Positions 52,104 to 59,947 of a stretch of DNA of 64,000 nucleotides are shown in pieces. Under the pieces are notes generated by a model, which was given only the letters and a program-made list of their open reading frames with translations, was not told the origin of the DNA and made no database searches. Where the stretch lies: contig JAFQNF010000001.1 in assembly GCA_017396025.1 (NCBI GenBank), forward strand, positions 1-64,000, written 5' to 3'. Each line of letters begins with the position of its first letter. The stretch's first letter is position 1. The DNA is from a bacterium (GTDB lineage Bacteria; Cyanobacteriota; Vampirovibrionia; Gastranaerophilales; Gastranaerophilaceae). A program made the position numbers and the translations under genes.

Positions 52104-52439
52104 TTATGCTAAATCTTCCGGAACATGTCTTTTAATATCGATGATTTTTCCGTTTGATTCTGTTATTCTAAATTCATTTAAAAAATTCAACAAAGCATCG
52201 TATGGAACTTTATATTTATATAAAGCAGCACAAATGCCATTATTTTTTACAACAGTAACTATATAGAAGCTTCTTTTTGCATACTCAACCAAAGAATCTT
52301 CTTTAAAAGAATTTCCATTGTCGTCTTTTGTTAATTTTACGTATTGAAATTCTTTTACAAAACTTTTTTGCTGATTTCCATCTGCTATGTTTGATTTTTT
52401 AGCAAAATCAATAACTTTATCATTTGTATCATCACACAT
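52104..52439 (-). CDS. Hypothetical protein (111 aa) upstream of the radical SAM gene
   Basis: A 111-residue soluble protein with no recognised family. It has an alternating strand/helix look (FYIVTVVKNNGICAALYKYK, then VPYDALLNFLNEF). Its stop abuts the start of the radical SAM gene (TAA then ATG), so the two are coupled. There is no ribosome-binding site before the ATG at 52439. A weak promoter (TTGCCC, 17 bases, TTCAAT, six bases, ATG) suggests a leaderless start. It may be a partner of the radical SAM enzyme. Confidence 0.6.
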   Translation of the reverse strand: MCDDTNDKVIDFAKKSNIADGNQQKSFVKEFQYVKLTKDDNGNSFKEDSLVEYAKRSFYIVTVVKNNGICAALYKYKVPYDALLNFLNEFRITESNGKIIDIKRHVPEDLA

Positions 52440-52494
52440 AATTATATTGAAACTAAATTTAAAAAAAAGGGCAACTAGTTAACATTTTTGTAAA

Positions 52495-52522
52495 TAAAAA
52501 AGCCCGATTCTTTTCGGGCTTC
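52495..52522 (-). terminator. Intrinsic terminator after the hflC-like gene
   Basis: On the minus strand AGCCCGA pairs with TCGGGCT across a six-base loop and is followed by six T. It separates the lysA-to-hflC operon from the hypothetical gene that starts at 52439. Confidence 0.85.
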
Positions 52523-52527
52523 TCTTT

Positions 52528-53334
52528 TTATCTTCTTGATGAATTATTTGCACTTATATTTATAAATGGAATGCTATTTCCCATCATATATTGTGGCATT
52601 TTTCCATCCCATTTTTGTACTGCTTCATATTCTACAAGTGATTTATTTTGACTCAATGCTTGCGCTCTTATTGCCATTGATTTTGCTTCCGCTTGAGCCG
52701 CAATAACTTTTTGTTTTGCTTCTTCTTCAACTTGAACAGTTTTATTTTTCGCTTTTAAAGCTTCTTGTTCTGCTGTAACTTTACTTTCAATTGCTCTTTC
52801 AAATACGTCAGAGTAATTGATTTCTACCAATTGAAAGTCTGTAATATTTAAATAATTGTCACTTAAATGACCTTGTAGTTTAAATAAAATATCGCTAGTT
52901 GCTTTTTCTCTGTTTGCAATTAAATCTTGTGCATTCCATTTCCCAATAATATCTTTTATTGTGCCTTCAACAACTGGCATTAAAATTGTATTTTTATAAT
53001 CAATACCAACTTCTTGGAATAGCTTATTTACACTATCTGGTTGTACGTTGAAGTTAACAACGTATGTGATTTTTGCTTGTTGAATATCTTTTGTATAAAC
53101 AGCAGTATTTAATGTCATTTTTTGTGTTTTGACATTCATAGTTTTAAATTTTTGTACGAATGGAAAAATGAAATGTAAACCTTCTCCATATGATTCTGGT
53201 TCAACTTCACCTAATTTGATTTTAATTCCTCTTTCCCCAGGACCAACCATTACAAATGGATTGCAAAGAATTAAGAAAAAAACTAATAAAAATACTGATG
53301 CTATTGCAAAGCCTAACTTGTTATTACTATTCAT
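52528..53334 (-). CDS. SPFH/prohibitin-family membrane protein (HflC-like)
   Basis: The 268-residue protein has one N-terminal transmembrane helix (about 7-27) and an SPFH domain (about 30-190) with VGPGERGIKIKLGEVEPESYGEGLHFIFPFVQ and TAVYTKDIQQAKITYVVNF, followed by a coiled coil rich in Ala/Glu/Lys (about 190-235). It resembles prohibitin and HflC/HflK, which form large membrane rings around FtsH. There is no hflK partner nearby, so it is closer to a stand-alone prohibitin homologue. GGAGGA lies before the ATG. It follows the small membrane protein gene. Confidence 0.88.
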   Translation of the reverse strand: MNSNNKLGFAIASVFLLVFFLILCNPFVMVGPGERGIKIKLGEVEPESYGEGLHFIFPFVQKFKTMNVKTQKMTLNTAVYTKDIQQAKITYVVNFNVQPDSVNKLFQEVGIDYKNTILMPVVEGTIKDIIGKWNAQDLIANREKATSDILFKLQGHLSDNYLNITDFQLVEINYSDVFERAIESKVTAEQEALKAKNKTVQVEEEAKQKVIAAQAEAKSMAIRAQALSQNKSLVEYEAVQKWDGKMPQYMMGNSIPFINISANNSSRR

Positions 53335-53342
53335 TTATCCTC

Positions 53343-53534
53343 CTATTTCAATCCTATTAAAGCAACTGCTGTGTATACTGCAGCTATAACTAATACGAAA
53401 ATTGCTGCACCAATTATCATTTGTTTCCCGTATTTTTTGTATAAATTTTCTCCTTTTAAATAACCTAGAGAAATAATACATAAGTTTACTAAGATAACAA
53501 AGGATAAAAGTAATAATAGAACTCTTATAACCAT
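53343..53534 (-). CDS. Small two-helix membrane protein (63 aa)
   Basis: A 63-residue protein with two hydrophobic helices (about 3-26 and 39-61) joined by a short basic loop (LKGENLYKKYGKQ). No family was recognised. It lies 2 bases after gcvPB and 8 bases before hflC in the same direction, so it is most likely co-expressed with the SPFH protein and may interact with it. AAGAAAG precedes its ATG. Confidence 0.6.
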   Translation of the reverse strand: MVIRVLLLLLSFVILVNLCIISLGYLKGENLYKKYGKQMIIGAAIFVLVIAAVYTAVALIGLK

Positions 53535-53536
53535 AT

Positions 53537-54973
53537 TTATACTTCTTTCTTATATGCTAAGTCGGGTTTTCTTGCTGCTAGTGTTTCATCAACTTTTCTA
53601 ACAGGCGTATTTAATGGGTGTTTTAAAACCTCTTCCGGATTTGATTTTATTTCTTCTGCTATTTCAATCATAGTATTTATAAAATCATCAAGTCTTTCTT
53701 TAGTCTCAGATTCTGTTGGTTCTATCATAATAGCTTCGTGTACAATTAAGGGGAAATAAACTGTTGGTGGGTGGAAATTTCCATCCATTAATCGTTTTGC
53801 TATTCCTAGCGTATTTACACCTTGCTCTTTTTGCCAATCACCAGATAAAACAAACTCGTGCATACATTTTCTGTCGTGAGGTAATAGATAATGTTTTTTT
53901 AATTTGTTCATCATATAGTTTGCATTCAATACTGCATTAGCACTGGCATCTTTTAGGTGTTTCCCCATTAAAAGAATATATGCATATGCTTTTATTAACA
54001 CTGAGAAATTGCCATAAAATGCTTTCATTTTTCCAATTGAATGTTTTACATTGTAATTTCTTTTGTATTTTTTACCATCAAATTCAATGATTGGAACTGG
54101 TAAAAAGTCTTTCAGTTTTTCTACAACACCAACAGGACCAGCACCAGGACCGCCGCCGCCGTGAGGGGTAGAAAATGTTTTATGTAAGTTTAAGTGAACT
54201 ATATCAAAACCCATAAGTTTAGGATTTGTATAGCCCATAATAGCATTCATATTTGCGCCATCATAATATAATAGTCCACCAGCCTCGTGTACAAGTTTAG
54301 ATATTTCTAAAATGTCTTCTTCAAATAGTCCAAGGGTATTTGGATTTGTTAGCATAATTGCAGCTGTATTGTTATCTAATACTGCTTTTAATGCTTCTAA
54401 ATCTACAAGTCCTTTTTCATTTGACTTGATTTCTACTATATTAAATCCGCACATTGCTGCGCTTGCAGGGTTTGTTCCGTGTGCAGAATCTGGAATGATA
54501 ACATTTTTTCTGTCTTCGCCAATAGTTTCAAAATATTTTTTTACTATCATCATTCCACATAATTCGCCGTGTGCTCCAGCTGCTGGTTGCAATGTCATTG
54601 CATCCATCCCTGTAACTTCTTTTAATGCTTCTTGCAAGTTATACATTAGTTTTAAAGAACCTTGAGCATCTTCATCATCTTGATGTGGATGTAACATTGC
54701 AAAACCATCAAGACAAGCAAGCATTTCGTTTACTTTTGGATTGTATTTCATCGTACATGAACCAAGAGGGTAAAAACCTTTTTCTATACAAAAGTTTTTA
54801 TCAGAAAGTTCTTTGTAATGTCTCATTACTTCTAGTTCTGTTAGTTCTGGCAAAATTGTTTCTTTACTGTTGCTTAAAAACTTAGAATCAATAAAAGTTA
54901 AATCAACCATTTCATCAGTAAGCTTTACACCTTGTGTTCCTTCAACTGATTTTTCAAATATTAATTTTGTCAT
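53537..54973 (-). CDS. gcvPB: Glycine dehydrogenase (decarboxylating) subunit 2
   Basis: C-terminal half of the glycine-cleavage P-protein in organisms with a split enzyme. The 478-residue protein has the PLP-binding lysine in HLNLHKTFSTPHGGGGPGAG (about 265-285), and typical GSCTMKYNPKVNE, LQPAAGAHGELCGM and DSAHGTNPASA motifs. The length is normal for subunit 2. gcvPA, gcvT and gcvH are not in the window; since the two-subunit form needs GcvPA, that gene must be elsewhere. It follows eda, with AGGGGA before the ATG. Confidence 0.95.
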   Translation of the reverse strand: MTKLIFEKSVEGTQGVKLTDEMVDLTFIDSKFLSNSKETILPELTELEVMRHYKELSDKNFCIEKGFYPLGSCTMKYNPKVNEMLACLDGFAMLHPHQDDEDAQGSLKLMYNLQEALKEVTGMDAMTLQPAAGAHGELCGMMIVKKYFETIGEDRKNVIIPDSAHGTNPASAAMCGFNIVEIKSNEKGLVDLEALKAVLDNNTAAIMLTNPNTLGLFEEDILEISKLVHEAGGLLYYDGANMNAIMGYTNPKLMGFDIVHLNLHKTFSTPHGGGGPGAGPVGVVEKLKDFLPVPIIEFDGKKYKRNYNVKHSIGKMKAFYGNFSVLIKAYAYILLMGKHLKDASANAVLNANYMMNKLKKHYLLPHDRKCMHEFVLSGDWQKEQGVNTLGIAKRLMDGNFHPPTVYFPLIVHEAIMIEPTESETKERLDDFINTMIEIAEEIKSNPEEVLKHPLNTPVRKVDETLAARKPDLAYKKEV

Positions 54974-54991
54974 TACATATCCCCTGTTTGA

Positions 54992-55606
54992 TTACATTCC
55001 TTTTGCTTTTTCACAAGCCAATCTTGCTCTTTGTGTTATTTCTTCATATGACGCATTTTTATATAAAGCTCGACCCAAACCAACTGCCTTTACACCAGCT
55101 TTCAAATAAGATTGTACGTCTTCAATCTTTATGCTGCCAGATGCAATTATATTTAAAAATTTCATTGGTCTTAATAGGTCTTCTATATATTCCGCACCGC
55201 CCATTGGATTAGCAGGTGAAATTTTAATTAGTTGTGTTCTTGCTTTCCAAGCTCCATATGCTTCATTTGGCGTTGTTGCTGTCATAATTAGAGGAACTCT
55301 GCTTGTTTGGCATAAACGAACCAAGTTCATTTGAGAAACTGGCGAAACAATAACATCAGCACCCGCATTAATTGCAATTTGTGCTTGACGTTGAGTTATA
55401 ATACCACCAGCCATAATTAATGGTCTATTTTCTTGTTTTGTTATTCTTTCAAGTGCTTTTACCATATCTGGTGAATCAATAACTATTTCGATAATATTTA
55501 TTCCACCTTTTGTAAGTGCGTTTATAACTTCTTCTGTTGCATCAGCGTATTGATTTCTTAAAACTGCAAATATTTTTTCTTCTTCTATTCTTTTTATAGG
55601 GTTCAT
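54992..55606 (-). CDS. eda: KDPG/KHG aldolase
   Basis: Class I aldolase that cleaves 2-keto-3-deoxy-6-phosphogluconate (or 4-hydroxy-2-oxoglutarate) to pyruvate plus an aldehyde. The 204-residue protein has KIFAVLR at the start (residue about 15), GGINIIEIVIDSP, AGGIITQRQAQIAINAGADVIVSP and KISPANPMGGAEYI with the Schiff-base lysine about residue 125, then KAGVKAVGLGRAL. No 6-phosphogluconate dehydratase is adjacent. The ATG overlaps the stop of cdaA as TAATG, so translation is coupled. Confidence 0.9.
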   Translation of the reverse strand: MNPIKRIEEEKIFAVLRNQYADATEEVINALTKGGINIIEIVIDSPDMVKALERITKQENRPLIMAGGIITQRQAQIAINAGADVIVSPVSQMNLVRLCQTSRVPLIMTATTPNEAYGAWKARTQLIKISPANPMGGAEYIEDLLRPMKFLNIIASGSIKIEDVQSYLKAGVKAVGLGRALYKNASYEEITQRARLACEKAKGM

Positions 55607-56508
55607 TATTGTTTCTTTCTTAACTTAAGCAAATTAGAGAATAATACATTTTCTATTTTCTCGTTTTTGTCACTTGCTAGTATCTTTTCCAAATCATCTT
55701 TAAATGTTGTAATATCTTCATATTTTCTTAAAATTCCATCGATAGCAATTGAAATATCACCAGTTTCTTCAGAAACTATTATGCAGGCAGAATCAGAAAT
55801 TTCGCTTGCTCCAATTGCTGCTCTATGTCTTGTGCCATATCTCCAGCTTAGTTTAGGATCTTCTGTTAATGGTAAAAGTACTCCAGCTGCTAATATTTTT
55901 TCTCCGTGTACAACCATTGCTCCATCGTGAAGGGGTGTATTTGGAAAGAAAATTGTTAAAATTAATTCTGCAGAAAGATCAGCATTAATGATTGTGCCAA
56001 CTTCGTTGTAAAATGATTTATCATCAGTTTTTTGTACAACGATTAATGCGCCTCTTTTAACTCTGCTGCAGTATTTTACAGCTTCTGTAATTTCCTTTAT
56101 TACATTTGTTTTTTCTTCTTTATTATTATTTTTAAAATTAAAGAAATTTGATGCTACAAATTTTGTTTGTCCAAGGTGAACCAAGAGTTTTCTTAGTTCT
56201 GGTTGGAACACAATTACCATAGAAAGCAAAATACCTGTCAATAAATATTGTGCAATTTGGCCTAAAATTTGAAATTCTAATGCAATAAGAACAGCACTAA
56301 AAACCCAAGCCGAAATAACAAATAATAAGATTCCTCTTACCAGTTTTTCTGCTTGAGTATTTCTTATAAATTTCATATAAACATATGCAAGAATAAAAAT
56401 AACAATTAAAACTTGTGCAAAATCTTTTAATGTAAAGTTTGCGGCACTTTGCATAAGTTCTGCTGTTCCCATAAAATCGCTATAAATATTTAATAACGTA
56501 TCTAACAT
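55606..56508 (-). CDS. cdaA: Diadenylate cyclase CdaA
   Basis: Makes the second messenger c-di-AMP from two ATP. The 300-residue protein has three transmembrane helices (about 25-45, 52-76, 80-100), then a DisA_N catalytic domain with FPNTPLHDGAMVVHG (DGA motif, about 193-207) and GTRHRAAIGASEISD (RHR motif, about 229-243). This is the membrane CdaA layout. Its stop overlaps eda, and it begins 7 bases after lysA. cdaR/ybbR and glmM, usual neighbours in Firmicutes, are absent. No c-di-AMP phosphodiesterase is in the window. Confidence 0.95.
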   Translation of the reverse strand: MLDTLLNIYSDFMGTAELMQSAANFTLKDFAQVLIVIFILAYVYMKFIRNTQAEKLVRGILLFVISAWVFSAVLIALEFQILGQIAQYLLTGILLSMVIVFQPELRKLLVHLGQTKFVASNFFNFKNNNKEEKTNVIKEITEAVKYCSRVKRGALIVVQKTDDKSFYNEVGTIINADLSAELILTIFFPNTPLHDGAMVVHGEKILAAGVLLPLTEDPKLSWRYGTRHRAAIGASEISDSACIIVSEETGDISIAIDGILRKYEDITTFKDDLEKILASDKNEKIENVLFSNLLKLRKKQ

Positions 56509-56515
56509 TAAAGGC

Positions 56516-57841
56516 CTAATTCAATCTGTCTGGTATTACATCCGATTCACATAACTGTTCATATGTTTGTCTATTTATTATGATATCAGATTTTCCATTA
56601 TTTACAAGTACAGCAGCTGCCTTTAAAACCCTGTTATAGTTGCTTGACATAGAATAACCATATGCTCCTGTATTGTAGAAACAAATTACATCGCCTTCTT
56701 CTATAATTGGAAGGGTAATGTCTTTTGCTAATATATCTCCAGATTCACAGTGTTTGCCTGCAATTGTTATTTTTTCTGTTTCTGTTTCGTTTGGTTTATT
56801 CGCAACTTCAACTGTATATTCCGCTTGATATAGGCTAGGTCTTGCATTGTCAGACATACCGCCATCTACAGCTTGGTATCTTCTTCCATCTGGAACTTGT
56901 TTGGAACTTCCAGCTGTATAAATTGTTACACCTGCTGTTCCCACAATGCTTCTTCCTGGTTCTATAAATACGAAAGGCTCTTTTAATTCATATTTTTTTG
57001 TATTTAATTTTATTGCATCTATTATTGTTTGAGCAATTTCATAAACAGAAATAGGTTTGTCGTTTTGTGTGTATTTTATTCCTAATCCACCACCAAGGTT
57101 TACTTCAGTTAATTCAATTCCGTGAGTATCTTTTATTCTTCTCATTTCTTTGAATAGCACGCTAACTTCATCGAAGTATACTTGTTTTTCAAAAATTTGT
57201 GAGCCAATGTGTGCGTGTAAACCAATTAATTCTAAGTTTTTATATTCTTCTTTTATTAATTCAATAGCTTCATCAATTTGTGTAAGGTCAAAGCCAAATT
57301 TTGAATCTAGATGTCCTGTTTGAATGTATTCGTGTGTATGACATTCAATTCCTGGTGTTATTCTTAATAAAATTCTTATATTTTTATTGTTAGATTCTGC
57401 AATACTATTTAATAATGCTAACTCGAAAAAGTTATCTACAGATATTGTTCCAATGCCGTATTCAATTGCCATTGATAGTTCTTCGTATGTTTTATTATTT
57501 CCGTTGAACATTGTTTTTGACATATCAAAACCAGCGCTATGTGCAGTATAAATTTCGCCGCCAGAACATAAATCAAGACCAAAACCTTCTTGTTCCATTA
57601 TTTTGCAAATAGCTTTTGTCATAAAAGCTTTTGATGCGAACATCATTCTCATATTTTGATATTCTTTAAATGCATCTTTATAACTGTTTGTTATTGAACG
57701 TATTGTGGCTTCATCAAAAACATAAAGAGGAGTTCCGTATTCATTTGCTAAATCAACTAAGTCGCAACCGCCTATTTCTATATTCCCTTGTTCATTTATT
57801 TTTCTAGAAATTGGTTTTATATCCTGATTTGCGGTTTTCAT
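56516..57841 (-). CDS. lysA: Diaminopimelate decarboxylase
   Basis: Final step of lysine synthesis. The 441-residue PLP enzyme of the alanine-racemase fold has YVFDEATIRSITNSYKDAF, FASKAFMTKAICKI (with the PLP lysine, about 70), GLHAHIGSQIFE, EVNLGGGLGIKYTQ, EPGRSIVGTAGVTIYTAG, and CESGDILAKDITLP with the catalytic Cys about 363. It is complete. A strong GGAGAGAAGGAG leader precedes the ATG at 57841. It heads the minus-strand lysA-cdaA-eda-gcvPB-small protein-hflC run. Confidence 0.96.
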   Translation of the reverse strand: MKTANQDIKPISRKINEQGNIEIGGCDLVDLANEYGTPLYVFDEATIRSITNSYKDAFKEYQNMRMMFASKAFMTKAICKIMEQEGFGLDLCSGGEIYTAHSAGFDMSKTMFNGNNKTYEELSMAIEYGIGTISVDNFFELALLNSIAESNNKNIRILLRITPGIECHTHEYIQTGHLDSKFGFDLTQIDEAIELIKEEYKNLELIGLHAHIGSQIFEKQVYFDEVSVLFKEMRRIKDTHGIELTEVNLGGGLGIKYTQNDKPISVYEIAQTIIDAIKLNTKKYELKEPFVFIEPGRSIVGTAGVTIYTAGSSKQVPDGRRYQAVDGGMSDNARPSLYQAEYTVEVANKPNETETEKITIAGKHCESGDILAKDITLPIIEEGDVICFYNTGAYGYSMSSNYNRVLKAAAVLVNNGKSDIIINRQTYEQLCESDVIPDRLN

Positions 57842-57884
57842 GTTATCTCCTTCTCTCCTGAAAATATATTATCATAAAGATAAT

Positions 57885-57914
57885 TTGACTTGATTAATAT
57901 TAAATAAGTATTAA
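57885..57914 (+). promoter_or_regulatory. Candidate promoter for the secreted protein at 57924
   Basis: TTGACT (57885-57890), 18 bases and TATTAA (57909-57914). The ATG comes nine bases after the -10, and no ribosome-binding site is seen, so the leader would be nil or a few bases. The -35 overlaps the divergent lysA upstream region. Confidence 0.5.
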
Positions 57915-57923
57915 TATAAAATT

Positions 57924-58487
57924 ATGAAGAGATTATTTTTATTAGTTTTGGTTCTTTTTTTCTCATTAGGAAGTGTTTTGGCTTCTGATATGGATTATGA
58001 TGCTCTTTATGACGCTGCTCAGCCTTTTGAGTCAAAGCTATATCATGATATTGATCCTTTCCAAGATGAAGATAATATAAAATATTATTGGTCTCCGTAC
58101 CCATTGTTTAGAACATCTGCTGACTTGTATTTTAAAGATTATAAAATCGAGCCTGGTTATTATCTTTTGACGCCTAGAACCTTAAAAGATAAGGATTATG
58201 TCTTCTTTAAACAAAATGGTAAAGTCGAATTTATCATACCTGTCGCTAAAAAAGAAAGAACGCCAGTTAATTTTTATGATGCAAATACGCCACAGGTAAA
58301 GAAAAATGCTTGGCAAAAATTTACAGGTGCTGTTAGTAAAAAATTCTATAATATAGCAAAAGATTCTGGTCGTGTTACTCCTCCAAATGCTCTTGTTCAC
58401 GTGGATGTTGAGGTTAAGTATATTATTATTTCTCTTTATTATGGAGAAGATAAATATATTATGCTTTTTAAGAGAAGTCCTTACTAG
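57924..58487 (+). CDS. Secreted hypothetical protein (187 aa)
   Basis: The protein has a signal peptide (MKRLFLLVLVLFFSLGSVLA, then SDMDYD). The mature part is about 165 residues, with aromatic and acidic residues (KYYWSPYPLFRTSADLYFKD) and a C-terminal beta-rich segment (VDVEVKYIIISLYYGEDKYIMLF). No family was recognised. It overlaps the convergent zinc-ribbon gene by 20 bases. Confidence 0.65.
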   Translation: MKRLFLLVLVLFFSLGSVLASDMDYDALYDAAQPFESKLYHDIDPFQDEDNIKYYWSPYPLFRTSADLYFKDYKIEPGYYLLTPRTLKDKDYVFFKQNGKVEFIIPVAKKERTPVNFYDANTPQVKKNAWQKFTGAVSKKFYNIAKDSGRVTPPNALVHVDVEVKYIIISLYYGEDKYIMLFKRSPY

Positions 58488-58683
58488 CACGTTTTTTTGA
58501 TATAACATAACCACATTTAGAACACGCTAATATTTCTTTTGTTGAATCAATTGGCATAAAATTGTGCTTACAAGTTATCACATCTTCTAATTCAACGTTA
58601 TCTTCGTTTGTCGGAAGAATAACCGTTTGTTCCTTTTTTGTACATTTTAAATATATTTTGATAAGTTTTTCTATAATATACAT
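58468..58683 (-). CDS. Small zinc-ribbon protein (71 aa)
   Basis: The C-terminal half has the pattern C-K-H-N, then ILACSKCGYVISKKR: a Cys/His pair followed about 15 residues later by CxxC, as in a single zinc ribbon. The N-terminal half is basic and helical (IEKLIKIYLKCTKK). No family is certain. It overlaps the end of the UbiA-type gene by 13 bases, so it is probably translated with it. Confidence 0.55.
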   Translation of the reverse strand: MYIIEKLIKIYLKCTKKEQTVILPTNEDNVELEDVITCKHNFMPIDSTKEILACSKCGYVISKKRASKDFS

Positions 58684-59600
58684 TTATCTACCACTATTGA
58701 TATACATAATAATAATGTAAATGAAGAAAGCAATTTTTCTACTAATAAAAAATTAGATAAGAAAATTTCGTGATTTTTGGAAAAAGTGTATTCTTTCATA
58801 ATTTTTATCAGTTTAACTCCAATCGGGATTGTTATAAAAGGAAGTAAATAGCATATATGTAATTTCCCAGTCGCAATCCAAAACAATAAATTAATGTATG
58901 CAAGTGTAATAAAAATTGCCAACAATATTAGTGCGTTTTGTGGTGTTTTACATAATCTACACAAAGTCATTTTTCTACTTTGTTCATCAATTTTATAATC
59001 CATTAGCATATGATTATGTAAAACGGAAACAACTAAAAAACCGGTAGATATTGATAAAATTAATACTTCAGTGGAATATAATCCAGTCATTACAAAGTAT
59101 ACGCCCATATAAATTAGTGGAGAAAAAATGATTGCTACAAGTATTTCTCCTAGTCCCAAACTCCCTAGAATTGGGTACATAAGACACAATATTGCTGATG
59201 GAACTAATATTTTTAAAAGTTCAAATCCATATATAGAAAAAAAGAATACGGCAACAACTAGTGCGATTAAAAATAATATAAATGCAATAATATAATAATG
59301 TTTTAATGAAAGCTCTCCGTTGAATATATATATGCATTTGCCGCTTTGAAAATTGAAATCTTTTTGTTCTCCTTTTTCTATTTTCCTTTTTGCTATGGTA
59401 TAGTCAATCGCGTCATCAAAAATATTTGTTCCTAGGTGTAACGATAAGATTCCTAATAAGGCAATGAGCCCGAAAAATCGGTTACTTTGGCTAGTTGCTG
59501 CATACAAAAATGGAACTATCCAAGACATAAAAGATGTGGGAATAGAGTATCCTCTGCATGCAGTGAAGAAAATTGATACTTTTTTAAAAAACGAACCCAT
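58671..59600 (-). CDS. UbiA-family prenyltransferase (MenA-like)
   Basis: The 309-residue integral membrane protein has about eight hydrophobic helices. The first Asp-rich motif is NIFDDAIDY (about 58-66), where the DDxxD-like residues bind the prenyl diphosphate; the second region is MLDYKIDEQSRK (about 198-209). This fits prenyltransferases such as MenA (menaquinone) or UbiA; the acceptor cannot be told. No other quinone-pathway genes are adjacent. GGGGT lies upstream of the ATG. The last helix is followed by the overlapping zinc-ribbon gene. Confidence 0.78.
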   Translation of the reverse strand: MGSFFKKVSIFFTACRGYSIPTSFMSWIVPFLYAATSQSNRFFGLIALLGILSLHLGTNIFDDAIDYTIAKRKIEKGEQKDFNFQSGKCIYIFNGELSLKHYYIIAFILFLIALVVAVFFFSIYGFELLKILVPSAILCLMYPILGSLGLGEILVAIIFSPLIYMGVYFVMTGLYSTEVLILSISTGFLVVSVLHNHMLMDYKIDEQSRKMTLCRLCKTPQNALILLAIFITLAYINLLFWIATGKLHICYLLPFITIPIGVKLIKIMKEYTFSKNHEIFLSNFLLVEKLLSSFTLLLCISIVVDKCIL

Positions 59601-59947
59601 AAACGCGCAAACCCCACCAATATACTATAAGCATACATCAAAAATATAAATTTTTTGTTAAATTTTGTTACAAAAACTAGCCCGAAAATAAACAAAGAGA
59701 GTAAAAGCGAAAAAAACAATCAGAAAACATGTGTTTAAAAATTACAAAAAAGGTGTAAATCTTCAAAAAAATATGATATAATCATAGAACAAGGTTAGAT
59801 AAAGTGTTAAAAATACATTTTATCGAATAGCAAAAAATAAATGTTAAAACTTTGTAAACAAAAAATTAAAAAAATGGCAATAAATTATAAATAAATTTTT
59901 TTATATATAAGTGATGGTAAGTAAGTAAATTTTTTGTCGGAGGAAGA
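59601..59947 (+). promoter_or_regulatory. Long leader and promoter region of the HEAT-repeat gene
   Basis: This 347-base A+T-rich region has no convincing gene. A TATAAT (59777-59782) lies about 160 bases before the HEAT-repeat start, with a weak -35 TGTAAA (59754-59759) at 17-base spacing. The leader that results ends in a strong GGAGGAAGA ribosome-binding site. No clear hairpin was seen. Confidence 0.5.

Noticed and set aside
59516-59719. 67-residue minus-strand frame overlapping the start of the prenyltransferase gene
   Set aside because: It uses another frame and has no ribosome-binding site or conserved feature; the hydrophobic look follows from A+T-rich sequence.
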